Source of the DNA: Parashewanella sp049608225
GTDB taxonomy: Bacteria; Pseudomonadota; Gammaproteobacteria; Enterobacterales; Shewanellaceae
DNA: 42,329 nt
Direction of reading: 5' to 3'
Assembly (NCBI GenBank): GCA_049608225.1
Contig: JBMYXI010000023.1
Location: 1 to 42,329 of the forward strand
The notes below the pieces were generated by a model. The model did no database searches, was not told the DNA's origin, and saw only the letters and a list, made by a program, of their open reading frames with translations. Positions within the stretch are counted from its first letter, which is position 1; every line of letters begins with the position of its first letter. The position numbers and the translations under genes are program-made. Below, one piece after another: positions 1 through 8,283 of the stretch.

Positions 1-151
1 CTAATAACTGATAAAATCCTGACGTCCTATTAAAAAACAACCATCCAGCAAAAGCACTTGCTAAAATACTAGATCTTTGTAGCAAAGTAGCCTCTGTTGC
101 CGTAGTATAACCAAACAAACAAAAACTCAAATCAAAGTGCTAGTGAAAAAA

Positions 152-184
152 ATGAAGGAGAGTTTACCCACGAGTTTGAGTTAA
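152..184 (+). other. possible 10-codon leader ORF overlapping the protease start
   Basis: An ATG at 152 opens a 10-codon frame (MKESLPTSLS) whose stop TAA overlaps the ATG of the next gene (TAATG). The only purine-rich stretch nearby (AAGGAG, about 155-160) is too far from ATG 184 for a normal ribosome site and lies inside this small frame. Translational coupling is possible. There is no good ribosome site in front of ATG 152 either, so this is weak. The rest of 1-183 shows no gene. Confidence 0.2.
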
Positions 185-1137
185 TGAGCAATCATGGCTC
201 AAGTGACAGCGAGGAAACTCAAACCATTAAAGTTAGACTTAGTATTAATCTAAAGTGGCAGCCATTTTCACTCAACTATCAATTAATGGTGAATGAACAA
301 CTCATCCAACAAGATCAGCGTAATACCAAAGATATTGAGCAACAAACGCCCGTAACTCCAATTGTCGAGCAGCGAAAACCAGGAATTTGGGGGTTAGTAT
401 CTCTAGGTTTCAAGCTATTAAAAAGTGCTAAAGTCATTAAAGTAGTATTAGCTGGCGCAAGTTTAGCCGCATACAGTTGGTTATTCTCTTTCCAATTTGC
501 CATTGCCTTAATTGCATGTTTAGTCGTTCACGAATATGGTCATGTAAAAGCAATGAAATATTTTGGTATGAAAACCAAAGGCTTTTATCTGATCCCATTT
601 CTGGGCGGGATGGCGCTTAGCGATGAGAAGATCAATACGCGTTGGCAAGATGTGGTGATCTCTATCATGGGGCCCACCTTTGGTTTACTCATGTGCTTCA
701 TATGTCTACTGGGTTATTGGGTAACAGATAATGTTTTCTTTGCCGCGCTCGCCTCATTAAGTGCCTTATTGAACTTATTTAACATGCTACCAATATTGCC
801 ACTTGACGGCGGTCATGTGATCAAAAGTATTAGCTTTTCAATGAACAGTACCGCCGGCTTAATCGTCTGTATCGCTGGTGCGGTATTAGGTGTTGCCATA
901 TGCTATTACTTTGGCTTTACCTTATTCGGTTTTCTACTCGCTATTGGTTCAATTGAAATCGTACTGGAATGGCGATTACGTCATCAAAGTCATTTATTAC
1001 CACTGGATCGTTATGGGCAAATTTTCTCAGCCGTTTGGTACGCCTTAACCGCAGCAGGGTTAATGGCGATTATTTGGCTAACCGCTGACAGCGGTGATGC
1101 ATTACTGAGCTTACCACTCAAGATTTTACAAAGTTAA
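184..1137 (+). CDS. site-2 protease family (M50) membrane metalloprotease
   Basis: Predicted zinc metalloprotease acting within the membrane. The catalytic HExxH is seen as HEYGH at residues 116-120 inside a hydrophobic segment, and the second zinc motif is in NMLPILPLDGGH (LDGG at 207-210). Both motifs and the multi-helix hydrophobic profile are typical of M50 (site-2 protease, SpoIVFB-like) enzymes. The first 60 or so residues are hydrophilic and probably cytoplasmic. No PDZ domain is visible, unlike RseP, and the 317-residue length fits the short SpoIVFB/YdiL-type group. The substrate cannot be told. The start at 184 lacks a well-spaced ribosome site. It stands alone, convergent with the following peptidase gene. 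Confidence 0.8.
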   Translation: MSNHGSSDSEETQTIKVRLSINLKWQPFSLNYQLMVNEQLIQQDQRNTKDIEQQTPVTPIVEQRKPGIWGLVSLGFKLLKSAKVIKVVLAGASLAAYSWLFSFQFAIALIACLVVHEYGHVKAMKYFGMKTKGFYLIPFLGGMALSDEKINTRWQDVVISIMGPTFGLLMCFICLLGYWVTDNVFFAALASLSALLNLFNMLPILPLDGGHVIKSISFSMNSTAGLIVCIAGAVLGVAICYYFGFTLFGFLLAIGSIEIVLEWRLRHQSHLLPLDRYGQIFSAVWYALTAAGLMAIIWLTADSGDALLSLPLKILQS

Positions 1138-1201
1138 TAACTATACTCGTGATACATGAAGGGTTGCTTCAATGAGCCACCCTTTTGCATAAGAACAACT
1201 G

Positions 1202-2644
1202 CTATTTTTTCATATCACGCTCTGATGGATACTCTGTCACACTACGGCTAGTATCCATTTTTATTTTTTGAGCAAAACCTGAAAGTCTATTATCAAAAGC
1301 TAAAATACCTTGCATTAACGATGCCCCAAGTCGCCTAAGTCGTTCAGGAGTAATGTACTCAGGCTCAAAGCCACTGTGTTCATAGGTGGTCTCTAGGGTT
1401 AATGCTGTAACATTCGATTTAAAGTTTGCCCACCACCATGACTCAGGATAACTATCTTCAACAAAAGTCGTACCTCCCTCTGTCGGATTAGGTTTTATCA
1501 ACCATTTTCCATTCGCTTTACCGTAAAACTGGCGCACTTGATCAATATAATGTAATGAGTTCCGCCATAATTTTTCTTGAACGGAATTATACCCCTGTGC
1601 TTGAGTACCAAAATGAGGGAAGAAAAAAGCAGGTTCATTGGGCGCTGTTTGAGTGCCGTGAAGATTTAACGCCATAAAAAAAGGCGCAGAGCTTTGACTT
1701 AATTCGCGCATTTTTTTGTTTAAAACTTGGTTCTCTACAGGCGAATTTTTACTTAGCTTCATTGGATTACTAGGTTCTCGAAGCCATGTGTTTTCCAAGT
1801 TTTCACTGCGACGATTTAATCGATAATTACCTGCGCGGATCCCATCAACATTATGCATTGGCACTATATTAAAAATAAAATGTTTTAATGCCGTATTTTC
1901 ATCTGCATTGCCTCGTTCCGCTAACCAATCGAGTATTCCTTCAATTACAAATGAACTGGACGTTTCTGCAGCGTGACTGCGTGCTTGGATCCAGATTCTC
2001 TTTTTACTTGCAGCAGGATAAGAAGGATCTGTGACCGTTATCATTTCAATCGGTTGTTTTCCTACTGGAGATAAGCCAATTGTTTGCCTTTCAAAAAAGC
2101 CATCATCTGCAAGTTCAGGAAATTGATTCAACAAGACTTGGTAATAATCATCAAACGTCTGCTTGGTATATGGGTAAAAGCGCGCCAACCACACAGTGGG
2201 ACGAGTAAATACCTTAGATACTTGCGTAGTAAACACGGATCTCTGAGCGTTATCAGTAACAAGAGAGCTTTGTATTTGTTGCCCAGAAAAACGTTGCCAA
2301 TGCAGATTATCGTACGAAAATAGTGGCGTATAGGGAAAAGACCAGCCGGGATTTAACGCACTGAATGTGTCTTTAATTTCGACTTGATAATCAACATCAT
2401 TGGCAACATTTTCCAATTTAACATACCACCAGTTGCGCCATTTTGGTGTATTAGTGAGGCTGTTATCGTGATTATCATTACGCAGCACAATGCTGAGTTT
2501 TTGTTGATCAATTTCGACTGAATTCGGCTGTCCCATGTTACCAGAGGCAAAATCGTCCCTAACAACATTGTTGAACTCAAGTCGACAACTGCTCAAGCTG
2601 CCACATAACAAAGTAATTGAAAGAAATCTCAGTAATCTATTCAT
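1202..2644 (-). CDS. M14 family zinc carboxypeptidase, predicted lipoprotein
   Basis: Exported peptidase of the M14 (carboxypeptidase A/cytosolic carboxypeptidase-like) family. An N-terminal hydrophobic stretch ends in a lipobox, LSSC (residues 17-20), predicting acylation at Cys20. Residues about 25-175 form a beta-rich N-terminal domain like that of M14D peptidases. The zinc ligands are seen as HAAE (His224, Glu227) and His329 in LNLHGTQ; substrate-binding Asn/Arg lie in GNYRLNRRSEN (about 272-282); the catalytic Glu is probably Glu418 in LTLETTYEH. All key residues are present, so it should be active. It would act in the periplasm or at the outer membrane on peptide or modified side-chain substrates; the actual substrate is unknown. 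It is monocistronic. Confidence 0.85.
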   Translation of the reverse strand: MNRLLRFLSITLLCGSLSSCRLEFNNVVRDDFASGNMGQPNSVEIDQQKLSIVLRNDNHDNSLTNTPKWRNWWYVKLENVANDVDYQVEIKDTFSALNPGWSFPYTPLFSYDNLHWQRFSGQQIQSSLVTDNAQRSVFTTQVSKVFTRPTVWLARFYPYTKQTFDDYYQVLLNQFPELADDGFFERQTIGLSPVGKQPIEMITVTDPSYPAASKKRIWIQARSHAAETSSSFVIEGILDWLAERGNADENTALKHFIFNIVPMHNVDGIRAGNYRLNRRSENLENTWLREPSNPMKLSKNSPVENQVLNKKMRELSQSSAPFFMALNLHGTQTAPNEPAFFFPHFGTQAQGYNSVQEKLWRNSLHYIDQVRQFYGKANGKWLIKPNPTEGGTTFVEDSYPESWWWANFKSNVTALTLETTYEHSGFEPEYITPERLRRLGASLMQGILAFDNRLSGFAQKIKMDTSRSVTEYPSERDMKK

Positions 2645-2811
2645 GTAAAAATAGTCAGATTTACATAATCTTAGCTTCTGATGAGATAAGCCCTTTGTCC
2701 AGCAATAAACTGTACTTAAGCTGACAACTAACGCAAAAACTACCTTATGCCTTGCTTGATAATTCTTATCTGATTAATTTGAAATGCAAATATTACTTAG
2801 AGTCTCGGACT

Positions 2812-2912
2812 ATGTGTGGAATTGTTTGTGTCTTTACCCTCAAAGCATCCCTTTCCAAGCAGACGGCACTGCCTTAACAAAAATCAAGCACCAGGCAATA
2901 GTGAGTACCCAC
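2812..2912 (+). pseudogene. asnB: decayed 5' fragment of asparagine synthetase B
   Basis: The frame starting at ATG 2812 reads MCGIVCVFTLKASLSKQTAL and then meets a stop at 2875. MCGIVCVF is the glutaminase N-terminus of AsnB, with Cys2 the catalytic nucleophile once Met is removed. Shifting frame after TAL gives LTKIKHQ, which fits the KKIRH segment before the conserved RGPDWSG of AsnB, and a further one-base loss would restore H-R-G. Nothing more of the roughly 550-residue enzyme is present before the next gene at 2939. I read this as the remnant of a deleted asnB, with its old upstream region at 2645-2811. The right boundary is approximate. Confidence 0.6.
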
Positions 2913-2938
2913 CCACTTAAGCAGAGGGTCATTAATAA

Positions 2939-3582
2939 ATGTTGAACTTATCGGGTATTTCTACCTTACTTTTTGATTTAGGCGGCGTGATAATCAATAT
3001 TGATTACCATGAAACTTCGAAAGCCTTTCAGCTGTTAGGGTTTGAACATTTTGCTGATGTGTATACCCAACACACTCAAAGCAGCCTATTTAGCAACTTC
3101 GAAACAGGAAAAACCACCAGTGAGCAATTCCGGAACTTTATAAGACAGAACAGCAAGCAATCGCTGACAGATCAGCAAATCGATGATGCTTGGAACGCGA
3201 TGATATTCGATTTTCCATCAACGAGACTTAAATTACTTAAACAGTTAAAGTCACAATATCAATTAGTGCTGTTTTCTAATATCAACCCGATTCATCTTGC
3301 AAAAGTTCAGTTAATTCAGCAACAAACTTTAGCAAAGATGTTTTACAAGAAACATTCGATTACTTGTTTTACTCTCACGAATTAGGCTTTAGGAAACCTA
3401 ATATAAATGCGTTTAAAGAAGTGATAACGCGCAGTCATGCAGAGTTAGATTCGACACTATTTATTGATGACACACAGAGGCACATTAATGCGGCCTCTGC
3501 ACTGGGTATACAAACACACTGGTTACAAAAAAATGAAGATATTTGTCAGCTGTTTAACGAAAATCCATTACTTATCGTCTAA
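2939..3582 (+). pseudogene. HAD-superfamily hydrolase (YihX-like), frameshifted
   Basis: Haloacid dehalogenase-type phosphatase of subfamily IA, close to the YihX group by motif style. Motif I is LLFDLGGVIINID near the N-terminus; motif II is LFSNIN (about residue 116). The first frame then runs out at a TAG at 3383-3385. Motif III Lys (ELGFRKPN) and motif IV (LFIDD) continue in the next frame from about 3325 to 3582. The two frames join sensibly if one A was lost from the A-run at about 3324-3326, giving QQQNFSKDVLQETFDYLF. The split is therefore a single-base deletion or a sequencing error. Its 3' end overlaps the fxsA 3' end by 15 bases on the other strand. Substrate unknown. Confidence 0.75.
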
Positions 3583-4059
3583 TCGATTGTTCGGATTAAC
3601 TTCTTTTTCAGGCTCAGATTTGTTTTCAAAATCCCCCTCAAAAGTGCTGCCCTGTTGTGAAAACGGATTTCCTGATTGATGAAATTGCCCTTTCATGGTC
3701 ATATTTACTTGCATTCTTTTAAAGAAATATTCAGCAATCGGTCTACGTGTAAGCGGTGTAAGAAATAGCAAACCAATAAAGTCGGTAATAAAACCAGGTA
3801 ATACCAACATGATGCCAGCCATCGCTAACATCATACTTTCGATGATGTCGAGGCCTGGCGCTTCGCCCAGTGCAACCTTTTCACGCATCGATTTGAGTTT
3901 CTCGATACCTTGACTGCGAACCAATGAACCACCAACAACAGCGGTAAATACCACTAAGGCAACCGTATTCCATGCCCCGAGTACAGTACCCACATGGATC
4001 ATTAAGGTTAACTCAAGAATTGGAAGTACTACAAAAATTGCCAACAAAACGAGTAGCAT
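3568..4059 (-). CDS. fxsA: FxsA family inner-membrane protein
   Basis: FxsA is a small inner-membrane protein; in E. coli its overproduction relieves exclusion of phage T7 by the F plasmid. The protein begins with a hydrophobic helix (LLVLLAIFVVLPILEL), followed by the family-typical stretch GAWNTVALVVFTAVVGGSLVRSQG and the segment MMLAMAGIMLVLPGFITDFIGLLF. The C-terminus is hydrophilic and charged. A ribosome site (AGGTGG) sits before the ATG. In many gammaproteobacteria fxsA lies beside groES-groEL; here an ankyrin-type gene follows instead. The gene converges with, and overlaps, the broken HAD gene. Confidence 0.9.
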   Translation of the reverse strand: MLLVLLAIFVVLPILELTLMIHVGTVLGAWNTVALVVFTAVVGGSLVRSQGIEKLKSMREKVALGEAPGLDIIESMMLAMAGIMLVLPGFITDFIGLLFLTPLTRRPIAEYFFKRMQVNMTMKGQFHQSGNPFSQQGSTFEGDFENKSEPEKEVNPNNRLDDK

Positions 4060-4286
4060 GTCACCACCTAAATTTTTTTATCATAATGAACTATAAATGG
4101 GGGATGATTTACATAAAATCAAGTATTCATTGATAAATGACCACAAAATCACTGCTTTTATCCCCATTTCCGAAATCTTTTGCAACATGAAGTCTAAGTT
4201 AAATATCATTGAACGTTATTGAATACCCTCTATTTACTCATTAAGATTTTTCCGAAATAACCTCAGCATTCCGCAATGAGAAAAAA

Positions 4287-5822
4287 ATGGCAACCCACAC
4301 TTGTGCAGCAACTTTACAACAGAGCAAACAAGTCATCGAACTTTTGGCTGACGGTTGTTTATCTGATGAACATTTAAAAACCATTGCGAAACACCCTCAA
4401 CAAACTTATACCTTGATGTATGACGGCACTGGTGTTGAGTTTTGCTATCAAGCCCATGTCATTGTAGAAAACAAACCTGTAGTTTTGTTTCATAAAAAAC
4501 AACAAGAAATAGCAATGACCGATTTCTCTCCCCGTTCAAAGTTAATGACAGGTTCACAGGAGGAAGAACAGGCTGCCGTGCGTCAAAAAGTAATCGACCA
4601 GTATCGACAAGTTCATGACAGGCTCATACAGGCAGTTCAAGAAAATGATATCACTACCGTTGAATCATTAATTCACCTTGGACTTAATGTATTTGCAACC
4701 GACATCAAAGGTCATTGCGCTTTGTATTATGCTTGTCAGCCCAGCTGCGATGGCGAAATACTTGTGGTTCTGATCAGTCAACAAACCAATCTCGCCAGTC
4801 TCCTAAGCAAGCATGACTATCTAAAAAAAGCAATAGCACAAGAAAAGGTACTGCTTGCATTAGTCGAAGCTAAGAAATCAGGTCTACTGAAGCAGCTGCT
4901 GCACTATGACGCTAAGTTTTTTGAAGGCAGATGGTTCAGGTCAAACCCCATTCCAAAAGCAACCTTCGCTGCAGTAATGCTTGATGATGTTGCTATGGTA
5001 GAGGTGCTTACCCGAGGACGAAGATGGATGGCTTACAGGGACCTACAAGACAGGAACCCGTTATCCGTCGCCATGCATTTTAAACAACAAAAAGTCGCCG
5101 TTTTTTTACTACAAACTTACATCAAAGAAGCCTCTGATGAAACCGAGAAATTTGGTACGAGTGATAAAGATGTGCGTTGTTGGGCCCATCACTTATTTGC
5201 CGAGGATAGCAAAAAATTAACCACTGAGTTTATCCAAGCCTTATTTCCTGCAATTCAGCCATATTTAGAACACAGGGCTTATTGGTTAAAGGAAAATGTC
5301 GGTGAAATTGGCCTACTTGATATCTATAAAAAAGATTGCCCCCCTTTGGATGAATTACTCAAAGTAGGTGACATTCAAATAATCATTGAATGGCTTAAAC
5401 GCTCTGGCTGGTCTGATTCAGGTTCAAAAATGAAGGAAATTTTTCGTTGCGCGCTAGATAGAGAAAGATGTGAACTCTTACCTGAATTAATAAAAATCCA
5501 GCCAAAATTACTGGGCGCTCATGATAAAAAGCATATGAATACGATTGCACACGATTTTTGTTACTCTGGAGCTAAGGATAAAATCGTTTTACTTATTGAA
5601 GCGACAAATGTAAGCAAGCCTCTTCAACTTTTGCTATTTTTTGGCACTACAAATAAGAAGGGATTAACAGTTGAAGGCGTCGCAATAAAGCAAAAAAAAC
5701 AAGACATTGTTGAGCTCATTCAAAATATAAAAAAAGTGTCTGTCAAACAAGTAGAGGATGATTGGTTGGTTATTAACGCACCCAAGTTGGTCTTACCTAC
5801 GCCAGAGAAAAAGTCCCAATAA
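4287..5822 (+). CDS. ankyrin-repeat-like protein of unknown function
   Basis: A 511-residue protein with no signal peptide or membrane helix. Weak ankyrin-like helix pairs can be seen: RLIQAVQENDITTVESLIHLG with ALYYAC after it (about 110-150), ATFAAVMLDDVAMVEVLTRG (about 225-245), and repeats near 255-275 and 455-475 (GLTVEGVAIKQKKQDIVELI). The repeats are degenerate and the intervening region is helical. Near the C-terminus (490-496) is EDDWLVI, which matches the acidic W-x-x-I pattern of eukaryotic Atg8-interacting motifs; this may be chance. Ankyrin proteins of this size often act in protein binding and sometimes as secreted effectors, but no secretion signal can be named. It lies between fxsA and cutA with its own upstream region. 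Function not known. Confidence 0.65.
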   Translation: MATHTCAATLQQSKQVIELLADGCLSDEHLKTIAKHPQQTYTLMYDGTGVEFCYQAHVIVENKPVVLFHKKQQEIAMTDFSPRSKLMTGSQEEEQAAVRQKVIDQYRQVHDRLIQAVQENDITTVESLIHLGLNVFATDIKGHCALYYACQPSCDGEILVVLISQQTNLASLLSKHDYLKKAIAQEKVLLALVEAKKSGLLKQLLHYDAKFFEGRWFRSNPIPKATFAAVMLDDVAMVEVLTRGRRWMAYRDLQDRNPLSVAMHFKQQKVAVFLLQTYIKEASDETEKFGTSDKDVRCWAHHLFAEDSKKLTTEFIQALFPAIQPYLEHRAYWLKENVGEIGLLDIYKKDCPPLDELLKVGDIQIIIEWLKRSGWSDSGSKMKEIFRCALDRERCELLPELIKIQPKLLGAHDKKHMNTIAHDFCYSGAKDKIVLLIEATNVSKPLQLLLFFGTTNKKGLTVEGVAIKQKKQDIVELIQNIKKVSVKQVEDDWLVINAPKLVLPTPEKKSQ

Positions 5823-6001
5823 CCTGAACGATAAATCAAAAATTATCGGTCATACTTCTCATACTTTACAAAAACGTAAAACATATTAAATAATGGAAAA
5901 AATTAATCTTCATTTAACTTTTATCAATTCAAATTAACGATAAGCGAGTATTCTCATTTATTAAGGGACTGACTAAACGACTTCATAGGTGGAAAGGGCT
6001 C

Positions 6002-6343
6002 ATGAATGTAACGAATGACAGCAAAAGTGGCGCGCTTTTGGTGATAACTAGCTTGCCAACTATGCAATCAGCAGAACAATTAGCGGGCGATATTATCAAG
6101 GAAAAGCTTGCCGCCTGCGTGCAATGTTACCCACAAGTAAGTTCGTTTTACATCTGGGAAAGCCAACTTTGCCAGGATACGGAAGTTTTATTACACATAA
6201 AATGTCTTTCAACAAAATTAATTGAACTTGAACACTATATTCAACAGCATCACCCATACGATGTGCCGCAGTTTATTGCTTTACCGATCAATTACGGTTC
6301 AACGCCTTATTTAGACTGGATGAAAACGACGACTCAGCTATGA
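6002..6343 (+). CDS. cutA: divalent-cation tolerance protein CutA
   Basis: CutA is a small trimeric protein linked to copper/divalent-cation tolerance and, in E. coli, encoded beside dsbD. The 113-residue length is normal. Family marks are EKLAACVQCYPQVSSFYIWE (about 35-55) and the C-terminal YDVPQFIALPI followed by YLDWM. A good ribosome site (AAAGGG) precedes the ATG. Its stop overlaps the start of dsbD by four bases (ATGA), so the two are almost certainly translated as one operon. Confidence 0.93.
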   Translation: MNVTNDSKSGALLVITSLPTMQSAEQLAGDIIKEKLAACVQCYPQVSSFYIWESQLCQDTEVLLHIKCLSTKLIELEHYIQQHHPYDVPQFIALPINYGSTPYLDWMKTTTQL

Positions 6344-8163
6344 AAAAATTACTTCAACCTCTGCTCCAATTCTGTTTAACGAGCGCATTGCTAATCTCAA
6401 GCGCAGTGAATGCTAATGGCATATTTGGCGATTCAGGAGGCGGATTATTCAATTCTGAACCCGAATTATTACCCGTTGAGCAAGCCTTTGACTTCAGTGC
6501 TGTTCAACAAGGCAATCAATTAAAGCTAAGCTGGGTTGTCGCCGACGGCTACTATATGTATAAAAGCAAGCTTAAATTTAGTGCTGATGGCGCAACCCTT
6601 GGAGATATTCAATTACCACAAGGAACAATGCACCAAGACGAATACTTTGGCGAGCAAGAGGTATATACCAGTTTCGTTGAATTTCCTGTCGCCCTAAAGC
6701 AAGCAGCAGAGAACAGTAGCTTTAGCGTCACCTTTATGGGCTGTGCTGAAGGTAAGTTATGTTATCCGCCTACCAAGCGCACTGTAAACCTAACTGAAGT
6801 TGCGGCCAACGATGGCACTACTACAGTAACACCTGCGACAAACAACACTAGCAACGCCGAGCAAGTGATCACAGAGCAAGACAGCTTAAGCCAAATGCTA
6901 TCTAATAATAACTTATTAGTTACCTTGCTTATATTCTTTGGATTAGGTGTTGGTCTAGCACTCACACCATGTGTGTTTCCTATGTACCCAATCCTTTCAG
7001 GCATCATTGTTGGTCAAGGGGAAAAGCTCTCTTTCGCTAAAGGCTTTACTCTATCAATGGCCTACGTTCAAGGTATGGCAATCACCTATTCAGCCCTTGG
7101 TCTCATTGTCGCTTCTGCGGGGTTAAAGTACCAAGCAGCCTTGCAAAGCCCTGTTGTACTGTTAGTCATTGCGACTCTGTTTATTGTGCTTAGCTTATCT
7201 ATGTTTGGCTTGTATGACTTGAAGCTTCCTGCAAAATGGCAAGAGAAAATGAACAGTGCGTCAAATCAACAAAAAGGAGGCAACCTAGTTGGTGTCTTCG
7301 TGATGGGAGCGATTTCAGGCCTTGTTGCTTCTCCTTGTACTTCTGCACCGCTTTCTGGTGTATTGATTTACATTGCTCAGTCTGGTGATATCACACTTGG
7401 CTTTTTAGCGTTATACGTACTCAGTATGGGCATGGGATTACCTCTACTGATTATGGGTACTTCTGGTGGTAAGCTACTGCCGCGTGCAGGTTCGTGGATG
7501 GAAATCATCAAAACCGTATTCGGCTTCTTACTCATCGCAGTTTCAATCACTATGGTTGGCCGCATTTGGACTAACTTTGTACCTGATCTGCTTTGGTCAA
7601 TTTGGGGAATTAGCTTAACAGGTTATCTAATTCACCAAAACAAGCTTACTGAAATCAATTGGAAGCATTCTACACGTGCAGTTATTTTAACCTTAGCCTT
7701 GATGGCAAGTTTTGCCTATGGCTTCTTTGCTGTAATGGGTGAGTTTGGCTTTAAATCGCCACAAGCTGAACGTATTGAAGCAACCCACATTGAGCAAAAC
7801 CAAGGTTTTAAACGAGTAAAGAACTTAGCAGAGCTCCAGCAAGAAATTAGCAAAGCTTCAGCTCAAGGCAAAGTGGTGATGTTCGACCTATACGCCGACT
7901 GGTGTGTCGCTTGTAAAGAGTTTGAACACGTTACCTTTGCCGATCCTGCTGTTGCCAAGCGCATGAATAACATGGTGTTGTTGCAAGCTGATGTGACACG
8001 CAACAGTGACGATGACATTGAAATTCTTGAGAATTATGACGTACTTGGGTTACCTACAATTCTATTTTTTGATAAGTCTGGTAAGGTTGCAGATAAGTAT
8101 CGAGTCACTGGATTTATGAAGCCTGAAGCTTTCGGTAAGCATTTAGATTTACTATTAAAATAG
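6340..8163 (+). CDS. dsbD: thiol:disulfide interchange protein DsbD
   Basis: DsbD carries electrons from cytoplasmic thioredoxin across the inner membrane to periplasmic DsbC, DsbG and CcmG. A signal peptide spans about residues 1-26. The periplasmic alpha domain has its cysteine pair in GCAEGKLCYPP (Cys135, Cys141). The central eight-helix beta domain has one Cys in LTPCVFPM (211) and one in SPCTSAPL (333). The C-terminal thioredoxin-like gamma domain has DWCVACKEF (Cys522, Cys525). All three redox pairs are present and the 607-residue length is normal. It is translationally coupled to cutA. Confidence 0.96.
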   Translation: MKKLLQPLLQFCLTSALLISSAVNANGIFGDSGGGLFNSEPELLPVEQAFDFSAVQQGNQLKLSWVVADGYYMYKSKLKFSADGATLGDIQLPQGTMHQDEYFGEQEVYTSFVEFPVALKQAAENSSFSVTFMGCAEGKLCYPPTKRTVNLTEVAANDGTTTVTPATNNTSNAEQVITEQDSLSQMLSNNNLLVTLLIFFGLGVGLALTPCVFPMYPILSGIIVGQGEKLSFAKGFTLSMAYVQGMAITYSALGLIVASAGLKYQAALQSPVVLLVIATLFIVLSLSMFGLYDLKLPAKWQEKMNSASNQQKGGNLVGVFVMGAISGLVASPCTSAPLSGVLIYIAQSGDITLGFLALYVLSMGMGLPLLIMGTSGGKLLPRAGSWMEIIKTVFGFLLIAVSITMVGRIWTNFVPDLLWSIWGISLTGYLIHQNKLTEINWKHSTRAVILTLALMASFAYGFFAVMGEFGFKSPQAERIEATHIEQNQGFKRVKNLAELQQEISKASAQGKVVMFDLYADWCVACKEFEHVTFADPAVAKRMNNMVLLQADVTRNSDDDIEILENYDVLGLPTILFFDKSGKVADKYRVTGFMKPEAFGKHLDLLLK

Positions 8164-8171
8164 ATTAAATG

Positions 8172-8210
8172 CGATGGATATAATGTCATTATTCTGTGTT
8201 ATATCCATCG
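8172..8210 (+). terminator. hairpin after dsbD
   Basis: Perfect 12-base inverted repeat CGATGGATATAA / TTATATCCATCG (8172-8183 and 8199-8210) starting 9 bases after the dsbD stop. It lacks a following T-run, so it may be a weak or factor-assisted terminator, or it may stabilise the transcript end. Confidence 0.5.
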
Positions 8211-8283
8211 TCACTTAGGGCGTTCCCAATTAGATTTGCTGTTGTTAATTTTGTGTAGTTCAAAGCAAGACAACCCGTAATAA

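Noticed and set aside
4060..4286. groES/groEL remnant upstream of the ankyrin gene
   Set aside because: No chaperonin-like sequence was found in any frame.
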